64,000 nucleotides of DNA from Inonotus obliquus. Its lineage: Eukaryota; Basidiomycota; Agaricomycetes; Hymenochaetales; Hymenochaetaceae. Position numbers and translations under genes: made by a program. The first letter of the stretch is position 1, and the number at the start of each line of letters is the position of its first letter. Shown here one piece after another: positions 42,873 through 53,069 of this stretch. The DNA lies in contig JAJHTX010000013.1 in NCBI GenBank assembly GCA_032164295.1, positions 806,001-870,000 on the forward strand, given 5' to 3'. The notes below the pieces were generated by a model that worked only from the letters and a program-made list of their open reading frames with translations, ran no database searches and was not told the DNA's origin.

Positions 42873-44655
42873 ATGTCCGCTTCACTTCTTCTTTCCTATA
42901 CCCCTCACACAACTTGTCACAATTCTCATCCCACTTACACCACCGTCAACGCTAACATTAACGCCCACTCCAACACCGCGAATGATGAGTACAGCCGCCG
43001 TGCCTCTATGAACTTGGGCACACTTTCTCCCTCACCTTTGTCTGTCTCCGCATTTCCTACCTCAAAATCAAGTGCAACGTCCGGAACAGGAGCACCGAAT
43101 GCAGCAGCAGTTGTTGCTGATGCACCTAGTACGTTTCTTTCGGTATTACTCTGGAGTATTTGGCCTCCGCGCTTTCTGCGTCTCGCTTCTTTGTATTAAT
43201 GTCTTTCCTTGAAATTCGGAGTTATCAAGTAAGACCGGAAATAATTGATATCGTTCTTTACACAGCCCCGGTGAAGCAAGAACTGTCCGTCATCGAGAAA
43301 TCGAAACGGTTAGCTGCGTGGACGGCCGTAGATCATCATATTCTTGAAGAACACAAGGTGCGTCCCTCTCCTCCCTCTGCCGCAAACCGGTCTCATATTT
43401 AACATCTGCTTATCTCGGATCGATATCGGTCGTATACTACTTATGACTTCACGCCGAATATTGTGACACGGCACGACACGGCTGGTGGTGTCATTATTTA
43501 TTCCATTCTACGCATGTGCATATTGCCAGGTCATTGGTATTGGCTCAGGTTCGACCGTTCCATACGTCGTTGAACGTATTGTTCAGCAAGGGGAGAAGAT
43601 TAATCGGGATAGGGTATTCTTACCGACAGGTTCGTATAAGCGTTTCCGGATTTGAGTTATTTTGGCGAATTTTATCTTTGTCTTTAAATTTGACTATCTT
43701 TTCGCCATTTGGATTCTGTGTCCTTCTAACTTCATGCTTTGCTTATGGTGCTGATTGTATGACGCACTTGCTAGGCTTCCAATCAAAGGAACTCATAGTT
43801 AAAGCCAACCTCCGATTGGGCGATGTAGATCAATATCCGAATATCGATGTTACGCTTGACGGCGCGGATGAGTGAGTCCATCTCCCATCGATCTTCCTCA
43901 CACCAATTCTGACCACTTCTCCGCTCTCGTTGTACCTCTAAGAGTGGACTACACGCTGAATTGCATCAAAGGCGGCGGAGCTTGTCATTTGCGCGAGAAA
44001 GTTCTTGCCGAAGCCGCCGAGACATGGATTGTCGTTGCGGATTACAGAAAGAATTCGGAAGTCTTAGGGACTTCTGTACGTTTTCCTATCCATTGCAGAA
44101 AATGAGCTCAAGCACATTTTTATTTATGCAGTACAAACAAGGCGTACCAATTGAAGTTGCTCCCTTCGCATACGCCAAGCTCCTACAAAATGTACACTTG
44201 ATGGGATCGGATAACGCTGCTTTGAGAATGGCACAGGGCGGGAAAGCTGGTCCCGTTGTGACGGATAATGGAAATTTTGTGATTGATGCGCCGTTTGGTG
44301 AAGATGTTATGCGGGATCCTCATGAGGTAAGTCTTCAGTCCAAAAGTTTCTTTTGATGTGCCTCGTGGACAAGAAGAATAAGTATTGATGTCTTTTCTTG
44401 CATAGCTATTGACGAGAATCAAGATGCTCACGGGTGTAGTGGAAGTGGGATTGTTCTGCCATATGGCGCAGGCAGCGTATTTTGGAAATGCGGTACGTCC
44501 TTTCTGACCCTTGACTACACGTTGAGGAGTAACTGATTACTGTATAGGACGGAAGTGTGACGATCAAGTGGCACGATGGACGTGTTGAACAAGTTCAGGG
44601 AACGAGTCCGAACTCGAGCTCTATAGTTGGAGATTATGAAACGAATGGGCAGTAG
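42873..44655 (+). CDS. RKI1: Ribose-5-phosphate isomerase A
   Basis: Interconverts ribose-5-phosphate and ribulose-5-phosphate in the pentose phosphate pathway. Eight exons (42873-43128, 43266-43357, 43530-43629, 43775-43871, 43943-44075, 44132-44326, 44406-44492, 44548-44655) give 1068 nt, 355 aa. The RpiA signatures are all present: [17 protein letters not shown] (phosphate-binding loop); [14 protein letters not shown] motif read as [10 protein letters not shown], with the catalytic Asp/Glu; [19 protein letters not shown] (the K-G-G-G-A loop and catalytic Glu region); [30 protein letters not shown]; and the C-terminal [14 protein letters not shown]. The first 80 residues are Ser/Thr/Asn-rich with no known domain; an internal Met at residue 49 (MNLGTLSPS) could be an alternative start. 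The enzyme core is intact. Confidence 0.95.
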
Positions 44656-45099
44656 TGTGGCTTAGCATCAGAAGATTTCTCGAGCGATGTTTGCAGATCG
44701 CTGAAGGGCGAGGGTAATGTACGCGAGGATTTGATTTGCCAAAGGATAACTAATATAAGTGTAAGAAAGATGTAGAGTTACCCATTGTAAGATTGTATTG
44801 TTTCAGTTTTGTGATTGACACGTTCCCATTTCGTTTTACTGTCATTTCTTCTTTAGTAATTACATAACTTGATCTCCCACTCATCTTGAATATACACAAA
44901 TTATTGTCACTTTTTGTTTGTAACTTTTGAGGGAAAAAAGGTAGAGACTTTATATAATATGGCTTTCGTAGATTTAATTGCGTAAACTGGGAATCGCGGG
45001 AAAGCTATGACTTCAGACTCCAAGCAGTATTTAAACTTCACTTGACTTGAATCAAAAATTATACTTAGCTGCATAGTTGGAGGTTGTATCTTAAGCTTC
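44656..45099. other. Intergenic, no gene seen
   Basis: AT-rich 3' flank of the RpiA gene. Confidence 0.4.
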
Positions 45100-45440
45100 T
45101 TCATTATCTTACTCTTTCCTTCAGACGAGTCTTCCTATCTTCTCTTTCTTCGTCCGTTCGTCCTCCGCCCTATTCTTACACTTTCCTTCCTCACACTCTT
45201 CCCGAAGGACGACCAGAAGGAAAGTCACCTAAACCGCTCAAAAGTATTCAAATTTACCGAAGCCTTTTCGTTCGATGCCGGGGCAGATTGATAGGACTTC
45301 TTCAAGCCGATCAAAGTCGCCATCGTACTCTCGAATGATGGCACTTGCATCTTCCTCACGCAGATTCAGAGTCATCATTCTCGCCGTGGCTGAGATTTGA
45401 CGGCCTTCGCGTGCTGTATTTGCCGATTATGCCAGTAACT
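45100..45440 (-). pseudogene. Internally deleted copy of the APH-like gene at 50606-52112
   Basis: Bases about 45200-45299 match the 3' coding end of the neighbour (50740-50845: ...TTTTCGTTCGATG.CGGGG...GATAGGA). Bases 45300-45430 match its 5' end (52030-52168: GATCAAAG.CGCCATCGTACTCTCG.ATGAT.GCACTTGCATCTTCCTC). The two blocks are adjacent here but about 1.2 kb apart in the functional gene, so the middle has been deleted. The deletion does not coincide with the intron, so this is not a retrocopy. It lies about 5 kb from its presumed source, in the same orientation. Confidence 0.75.
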
Positions 45441-46205
45441 TGCATTGAGAGCAGTGTACATGGAGGAAATGAGACTCGGCCTTCAGACTGAATCAGGCAG
45501 TACAATATTAATGACGCTGCTTTCTGCTTTCAACCGCGTGAAAAGAATAGATCCTTCGGGACTGAGAAGTCCTCATTCTCCGCGTATCAGGTCTTTGATA
45601 TTTTTCCTCCATTAGCGGTAGCGTGGCTGGTAAACCTAAATGGTGATGCATGGTTGTCCCGCCATTGACGAAAATGAAATGTGTCAAAGTAGTCAGCATG
45701 AGTTTGTGATGCGATCACTAACCATGTAGGACTCACTATGAGCTGCTTGTATCATCTCGCGCGCGAGCGAGTGATTTACGAGGAGCTTGCTTGGCACAGC
45801 GATTTAAAAAGGACGTGTCGTATGGCTGGTACCCACATCAAGGTTTCTTTGCGGCACTATAGAAACCCAAGCGGGCTGTAGAAGCGTGCGCAATGCGCAT
45901 GACACGGAGACAAGACGAGTCTTAACAGAAACCCATATCCTCGCCTATCTTCGCACAAGCGATATCGATCAAACCATCAACTCAACCTCCGGTCCATGAT
46001 TTGTATGGAGATCAGCCCAGACTGATGACCTGACAGACGATGTCTTGGCCGGCGGGGCGAAAACATATCTAACATGTGGTCTTACCACCAGATTTTATCC
46101 CATCGTGTTTGCCCTACAACGACGTTCTGCTAAGCGTACAGATCAAGTCCATTCCACATCACTTGTCGAGACCCGCGACGGCTGGTTTTCTAACAGACTT
46201 CATTC
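45441..46205. other. Intergenic, no gene seen
   Basis: Upstream region of the monooxygenase gene. The ORF at 46076-46354 is an alternative frame overlapping the FMO start. Confidence 0.4.
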
Positions 46206-48236
46206 ATGTCGACGATAGACGCGGAGGATGTGGCCAAAAGCTGGCTCTCTGCGTTCGGCGATGCTTTATCAGCAGGAAATGTCGGTCACGTAACCTCGTT
46301 GTTCGTTCCCAACGGATACCTGAGAGACTCGTTGGTCTTCAGTTGGGATTGTAGGACGAGTCAGAGCAGGGACCAGATAGATCAGTTTCTGTCCGACAAA
46401 GTTACAAAGCAAAGTTTCAGCAATTTCGAGTTGGATACCAGCTCTCCTCACTTGTCGCCAGCCTGGGACAAATCCTTCCCCGGCTTCGATCGGATCAACG
46501 CTTTCTTCGTATTTGAGACGGAGCTCGCTCGATGTCGCGCCGCAGTGAGTCTCGTTGAAACTGACGACGATGGAGAAGCACGTTCTTGGAAGGCTCTCAG
46601 CGTCTTTACTTCAATCGTAGATTGGAAGGGTCACGAAGAGGCAATGCGGATGGAGGCGGTTGTGGAACGAGACGAATCAGCAGAAAGCAACCCCACTGTT
46701 CTGATTGGTACGGTCCCTCCTACTCTATTTTCTCTGTTTCTAATCGAACTTGATGCAGTTGGTGCGGGCCAATCAGGATTACAGCTTGCGTCTCGTCTTC
46801 ATCAACACGGCATTTCTTGTCTGATCTTGGAGAAGGAGCGCAGAGTCGGCGATAATTGGAGAAACAGGTATCCATCGTTGAAGTTGCATGTTCCGAAAGT
46901 TTATTGCCAGTGTAAGATTTCACATTGTCAATGGCCGTCTGATAATTTACGGAGGTGATTTTACAGTGCTCTACCAGAACTATCCTTCAAATTATCCAGA
47001 GTACATCCCAAGGGACCTTCTCGCAAACTGGTTGGAGGGGTACGCGTTGTCTCAAAATCTAAATGTATGGACCTCGTCCACGATGGAAAGCAAGCCATTC
47101 TATGACGCGACAAGGAAAATATGGACGGTGCAAGTGAGCAAGGGTGGCGAACACATTACTCTCCATCCAAAGCACCTCGTCATGGCTCTTGGCCCATTCG
47201 GGAGCGGGATTATTCCCCGTATTGAAGGCCAGGAAACATTCAAAGGATCCCAGGCGCATTCCGAATACTATCGCGGAGGGAAGGAATACGCGAAGAAGCG
47301 AGTTGTGGTCATCGGCGCGGGGAATTCGGCCTCCGATATCTGCTTGGACCTATCAGATGGAGGAGCGGAATCCGTAACCTTATGCCAGAGATCTCCAACT
47401 GTCGTTCATTCGAGCAAGTATATCCGTTCCTTGATAGGCGCGTTCTTTCCAGAGAATGTTCCAATCGACATCACGGACTTGAAGATGGACGCGACACCCG
47501 TGAAACTGATGCTGGAGTCGCTTCGCGCAATGCAGAATGTTGCTCGTGAGCATGACAAGGAAATGTTGGACGAATTGGCAAAATCCGGTCTCAAAGTCTA
47601 TGATGGCCCAACTGGCGCGGGTTATGTCGAGCTCGGATTAACCAGAGGAGGAGGTAAGTGCATGCACCAGTCAAAGTCGACAATGTGTCTCATGTACATT
47701 TCAGGTTACTGTTAGTTGGTATACACCATACATCGCACAGCATCACTAACTGTCATCAGTCTTTGATTCTGGCTTTGCTTCTTCCGCTTCTGGCGGATCT
47801 ATTAAGGTCAAATCCAATGCCGGCATCGCACGCTTGAACGAAACGGCTGTGGTCTTTTCAGATGGTTCACAACTCGATACTGACGCTATCATCTATGCGT
47901 AAGTAACGTGGTTTCTATCCTTTGGTGCCATTGATCGCATCGAACGCTAGGACCGGCTTTTCGCCGGTACGTGAAACGTACAAACATCTCCTGGGAGAAG
48001 AGAAAGTTGTGGATATCTGGGACTTGGACAAGGAAGGTGAGGTAAGAGGTGTGTATAGACCTACTGGTCACCCAGGTCTCTGGTATGCTGCAGGAGATTT
48101 TTCATTTTCGAGGCGCTATTCGAAGCGTTTGGTGAGTCCTCTTCACTCCTTTCATTCCTTCTACATCCCAGCGGCTCTGACGCGTCATGCACAGGCACTT
48201 CTCATCAAGGCCAGCGAACTTGGTTACTATGTTTAA
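46206..48236 (+). CDS. Flavin-containing monooxygenase with NTF2-like N-terminal region
   Basis: Six exons (46206-46707, 46759-46911, 46967-47653, 47760-47898, 47951-48131, 48195-48236) give 1704 nt, 567 aa. The N-terminal 165 residues (AKSWLSAFGDALSAGNVGHVTSLFV...) look like an NTF2/SnoaL-type alpha+beta barrel. The monooxygenase part follows: FAD-binding GAGQSGLQLASRL with ILEKERRVGDNWRNRYPSLKLH, the NADPH-binding VVVIGAGNSASDICLDL, and the FMO-type ATGF near the last introns. This layout is typical of fungal class B flavoprotein monooxygenases of the FMO/YUCCA kind, which oxygenate soft nucleophiles or carbonyl compounds using NADPH. The substrate cannot be told. All three nucleotide-binding motifs are intact. 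No secondary-metabolite backbone gene is nearby, so a cluster is not supported. Confidence 0.88.
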
Positions 48237-49037
48237 ATCGTTTTCGCTGCTCTATGTATGTATGATATCGGGAATGATAAGATTTTAACTTCTTCCGACT
48301 CGTAGAAAGCAATCAGCTTTTCATTGCAAGTCTGCCATAAGTAGCTTTCTTTTCATGTCTTTGGTAGCCTCCGGGAGCGAAAAGTATGTATTGGATGGAC
48401 TACGGTTGGATGGCTATGTCGGTGACTAGCGGGTTTTGCATGATATTTAGCGTCTAGATATATAACGTCGTGCCGTACATCTCCACCATAATGCCACGGA
48501 CTCTTTGGCATGCATCTCCTGTTTGAACACAAGCCCTCCGTGTGTAGCCGACCCTTGCCCTCTTCTGGGTCTGGCTGAGGAGGACCAAACCAGGTCCGAT
48601 CCGAGGCGGGTCAGTTTGTGACCGTGCTGGCTCGGTGACTCATCAAGCTTGGCTCCGTCTCAATTGACCCTTCGCCCCTCGAGCTTCAGTGGGAGCGTTG
48701 CTCGTACTTTGATTCGAGGATGTGCCAGTTCCGGCTCTTTAGCAGGACGTTTGGGATGCTTTGAAGAGTGTATCACAACACCCGAAACGTTCCTCAACGC
48801 AGGACTTGCACACGGCTGCCGTAGAGAGGGCATGGCCATGGCATCACGGTAGATTCGGACTATTGCTTTGATAATATCAGTACTGTATATTGTTAACAAT
48901 GTATATACCCAGGACCCGTTAATACATACATGACAATGCTATATATAACAGAAATGAAGTGCTCCAATCTCCCGCTAGCTAAAAGGTAAAAGTGTCTTTG
49001 TCAAATAATGAGACGATAATTGACGTCGTGATGACCA
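48237..49037. other. Intergenic between convergent genes, no gene seen
   Basis: 3' flanks of the FMO and the membrane protein gene. The antisense pair of short ORFs at 48649-48899 has no motif. Confidence 0.4.
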
Positions 49038-50011
49038 TCATTTGTTTCCGAATGAATGCTGTGGCGCGTTGTATGGGTACTCGTTATGATCATGAACAGT
49101 CAAAGGTTGAGTCTCTTGGTAAGTTGGTACTGATCCTGCCATCGGTGGGTAAGCGTTCATCGGCATTGGTTGATAACCGGAGGTTCCAGGGTAACCTGAT
49201 ACACTTTTTGAAATGGCCAAGGATGTTTGTTTCGCATCTTCCTCTTCTCGTAGTTGACCGACATAGTTTGAGACGATTACGCATCCATCTGTAAACAAAG
49301 AAGACAAATCATCGCATGTCAGAAATAGAACTAGAGGAAAGAATATAGGAAGAGTACAAAGTGACTTACATAGAAGGAACAACCAGGAGAAGATGAACAG
49401 AGGAATGATGACAGCCCGAGCAACGAAAAACGCAGCCTTACAAGCCTTCTCTTTCACATCCTTCTCGAAATCCGTGTCCGATGCGTCCTCGCCTCGACTC
49501 ACACATCTATCCACGAATCGATGCTTCGTCTCGTCTTGGAAGAGAACGTATATCTGGTAGATACCGGTAGCCACGGATAATGCCAGGTTTATGAAAAGCA
49601 ATGTGGCGTAGAGCTGAACGAGTGTGACGCGCTTGGCGATGGTGCCTATGAGACTTTGTACGGAATGACGGTTCAACACGAAGACTCATGTTTGTTGGCT
49701 GATTCTGACTCACCCGAATAGCGATACGATAGCTAGAAGTGACCACACAGCCGCGTTCACTCCAGCAACGATTTTATCTCTAGTTGAACCTGTGTCAAAG
49801 GATCCTGCAAAACAAGGCACGTTAGTTGAATTACCGGAAAGGTGATTGCTGGTACGGGAATGTATTCATATGACTCACCATCCTTCGCACCTTGTACCCA
49901 CAGGTAGACTGCAATAGCTCCTCCACCAAACGTGCCGAATAAAGTCATAACGAAAACGCCGAATCTAACTGGCAGGCAGCAGCAGAATTTCCGGGAGCGG
50001 ATGTAAACCAT
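49038..50011 (-). CDS. Four-TM membrane protein of unknown function
   Basis: Exons on the minus strand (49879-50011, 49714-49804, 49370-49653, 49038-49288) give 759 nt, 252 aa. Four hydrophobic segments are seen: VFVMTLFGTFGGGAIAVYLWV; AAVWSLLAIVSLFGLIG; LYATLLFINLALSVATGIYQIYVLF; and VARAVIIPLFIFSWLFLLYGCVIVSNYV. A short CCCLP motif near the N-terminus (residues 9-13) may be palmitoylated. A loop of about 40 residues between TM3 and TM4 carries several acidic residues and two Cys. The cytoplasmic tail is rich in Pro, Tyr and Gln (GYQPMPMNAYPPM). This matches the general plan of fungal tetraspan proteins annotated as hypothetical in Agaricomycetes. It is not a classical tetraspanin, since no CCG motif was seen. 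Function unknown. Confidence 0.75.
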
Positions 50012-50605
50012 GGTTGGACCGAAAAGCGACTGATGAATCAGAGAGCAAAGGGAAAGATGCAAGGATCTCGCGGTCCTCGAGACCTGAGATCTTTATAGTA
50101 CGCAGTCCGTCATACTCGGGGTGCAAAGAGACGATGGCGATGCACGGTAGCGTGCATTGCATATCGGGCAGTGGTCGGAGAATGATAGCTCCCATGATTT
50201 GTTTTTGATAGCATCGCATTTCTGGTGACATCGCGGAGAATTAAGTTCAGACCACTAAGCGGTCAGTTGCGGGCGCGCTTTGCATCCCTGCATTGATCAC
50301 CGCAGCTACATCAGAATATAAATCTGACATCGTGTGCACAAGCCCGCCATGGGTCGTGAAACCAGCTTTGATCTTCCCCACATCATAATCATGACTGGCC
50401 TCTTGAAGCACCTTCCTGAACTTTTCATATTCGATATTTCAGTTCGGACGTTGTATAAGGCGATTTGCTGTAGAAAAGGAAGAGTACTAAAGTAGTCATT
50501 TCGAATTGACTCAGTTCGGGGCATGCGTGAAATGTTTCCTGAAATATCCCCGTCCCCTACAAAATAGTTAATCTTCAACTCACAGTATTCAAGATCAATA
50601 CTAAC
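50012..50605. other. Intergenic, no gene seen
   Basis: Promoter region of the membrane protein gene and 3' flank of the APH-like gene. Confidence 0.4.
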
Positions 50606-52112
50606 CTAGTAACAAGGTGCATCTTCAAGCGTCTTCACGATGTCCCTTATCTCCTTGAGAATCCTCCTCTCTTCCTCATCTTGCTCCGCCCCTTCTTTTT
50701 CACCCCCATTCTTGCCTTCGCCCTCACCCCTACTCTCAATCGAAAGACGGCCAGAAAGAAAACCAACCAAACCACCCAACACAGCATACAAATCGTACCA
50801 AAGTCTTTTCGTTCGATGTCGGGGAAGGATGATAGGATTGGATTGGTAGCCTTCTAGGAAGGGCTTTGATGGCCATTCTGTTTTAGGGGGAGACAACGAG
50901 GATGAGGATTGTAAGAGTGAAGGAGAGAAGATTCCGTCCATTAGTGGGTCACCCCATAGTGATTGTTCCCATCCTACGATGGCCGTAATCTCTACATCGA
51001 CATCGGCATCCACTTCGCCTGTACCTTTTTCTCCTTTGATTCCTTCTCCTGAGCTGCTAAGAGAAGCGGTTGGAGCAGAAGACGTAGGTGCTATAAACAC
51101 ACGTCCTGTCCAATCTCCGAACGGGCAGAAAATGAGAGAAGGAACTTCAACGTCATCGAATAAGAAGGACCCGATTGATCGACTGAGAAGGCGATGAATC
51201 GTTTTCGTTGGTATCTCTTCTTCTTGCCCTGGCATATCTGTCTGATTTCCTTTCCTTCGCGGCTTTTCCGCAAGTAAGCGTTCCACGTTAGCAAGAGCTT
51301 CTTCAACCAACCTCGTAAATCCTTTCTGCCAACTGAAACATTCCTCCCATCCTTCTTCCTCTATTCCACTCTCGTTCCCGGTTATAGTCCACGGAAGGCC
51401 AAAATAATCATTTTGGACTTTATCGTGTAGTTCTTTGAACAATGCACCGAGTTTTAGTTCGGTTTTGAGACGGAGGAAGAGCTTGTCTTTCGGCGAGAGA
51501 TTAAAATTGGGAGATGGCGTGGAGTATGAATGGAAGCCATGGCTTGAAGCAGCAGAGTACAAAGGTCGTTTGTTTGATAAGTTGCCGGTATCATGATCCG
51601 AGTAAAGCCAATTAAAGGGTACACCATTTGGAAAAGCGTATAACGCATAACATACTCCAGCTACAACACCCCCGCTATCATCTCGCTTCAAGAGCGGAAT
51701 TAACGGGATTGGTGTATGCTTCTGAATTGCATCGTGTAGAGTGATGAGAGTGGTTGGCGAGGTTGGCGATGTAGAGATGGATATTAGTATTCTGCCAGTG
51801 CGCGTTGTTGGTAGATCGCGGTCGGGGTGTTGTTTCAAGGGCGACGAGGGCGGAGGAGTACCCGTGTAAGTCGCTACGTAGTTCTTCACAGGCGAGCAGT
51901 AAGATCTATCAAAATAGTGATAGAGTCAGCATGTTAGTAGTGAAGGACAAAACATACTGATATTGATATTGATACACGGATCCATACGTTGAACTACTCC
52001 CCGCTCCAACTCTGGAACGGGACAATTCTTCCAACCCTTCGAGCTGATCAAAGGCGCCATCGTACTCTCGGATGATAGCACTTGCATCTTCCTCGCACAG
52101 ATTCAGGGGCAT
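50606..52112 (-). CDS. APH-like (aminoglycoside phosphotransferase / kinase-fold) protein, putative
   Basis: Two exons on the minus strand (51958-52112 and 50606-51905) give 1455 nt, 484 aa. The start MPLNLCEEDASAIIREYDGA is conserved in the deleted copy at 45300-45430. Later features suggest the APH/choline-kinase fold: an N-lobe-like stretch with a KDLxx-free, Lys/Thr-rich segment (TLHDAIQKHTPIPLIPLLKRD) and CYALYAF; an ELHDKVQND...FGLPWTI segment; VPSLIFCPFGDWTGRVFI where family members have the catalytic HGD.x.xN loop; and EITAIVGWEQSLWGDPLMD, resembling the I.D.E.a..GDP metal-binding strand. The catalytic HxDxxxxN motif is not clear (here FGDWTGRVFI) and the metal Asp is replaced by Gly-Trp, so it may be a degenerate, non-catalytic member. 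Assignment is tentative. Confidence 0.5.
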
Positions 52113-53069
52113 TGTTGTCGTCGTGGTTGAGATTTGAAGACTTTTGCGTGCCGTATTTGCCGAATATATTGGTGTTGGTGGCCGTGTATGTTTTGTTGAG
52201 GTCAGTGAACAAGAGAGTCGGATGCCAAGCACGCCGATCAGTGTTAAGATCACCGTTTCCTTATCTTGTTTGGAGATTATTACGTCAAGAGTGCAACACT
52301 CACACGCTGTCTCCTAGAAAATATTGCCGCAACTGTGTCTGCTCGAAAGATTCAACCGGACACAGCATAGCAGTGGCTCAACTTCTCTACTTATGTGTTT
52401 ACCAGCTAGGACATTATTGCGTCTTGACTCATTGTCAACCAACCTCGGCTATCCGCTATCCCCCGCCATCTATCACACTCAAACTTCCATTTCTTTGTAG
52501 CCTTCTTGACCCATCGCCGAGAAATCGCAAGTTACAACTGGGTAATCAACTCAAGACTTTAAGTGATGCCGGAACTATCGTGTTGACTTCGAAAAAGGAA
52601 GTTTGGAATTCCAAGACAAGATGCGAGAGAACGGTTGCTACTTTGATATGATGGATCCCATCAGCACGCAATTAAGAGCTCAAGCGGTACAGTGGTACAA
52701 GCGACTAGGCGACATTGTGGGGAGACCGGAACCTACGATACGCCTGAGCCGTTCCAGATAAGCCCAAGTGCTATGTAAATACCGCATTCCTAGTCCTCCA
52801 TCCAGGAGTTCGCGACACCCCACTGTTTTTCTTGTCTTCCTTCCCTCCCTCCACTTTCTCCTTCTTGTTCTCTCCCCGGTGGAATTCTGAGTCTACAGGT
52901 TACTGAGCTTTCGAGAGCCAACTATTACTTCAACCCGACAACGATCCCGCGATTGCCGTACCCACATCGCGACACAGCGCCCACCACGTACCGATCATAT
53001 AACGTTTTACACTTTTGAGTTTGATCGAAGGCAAAGCGAGGGCGTCTACCAGCGTCTAATTTGTGAAAG
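52113..53069. other. Intergenic, no gene seen
   Basis: Likely bidirectional promoter region between the APH-like gene and the first NLR gene. An ORF (52082-52651) overlapping the APH start on the opposite strand has no motif. Confidence 0.4.

Noticed and set aside
46206..48236. Secondary-metabolite cluster around the FMO and Zn2Cys6 factor
   Set aside because: The two genes are 19 kb apart with housekeeping genes and a transposon between, and no synthase or other tailoring gene was seen.
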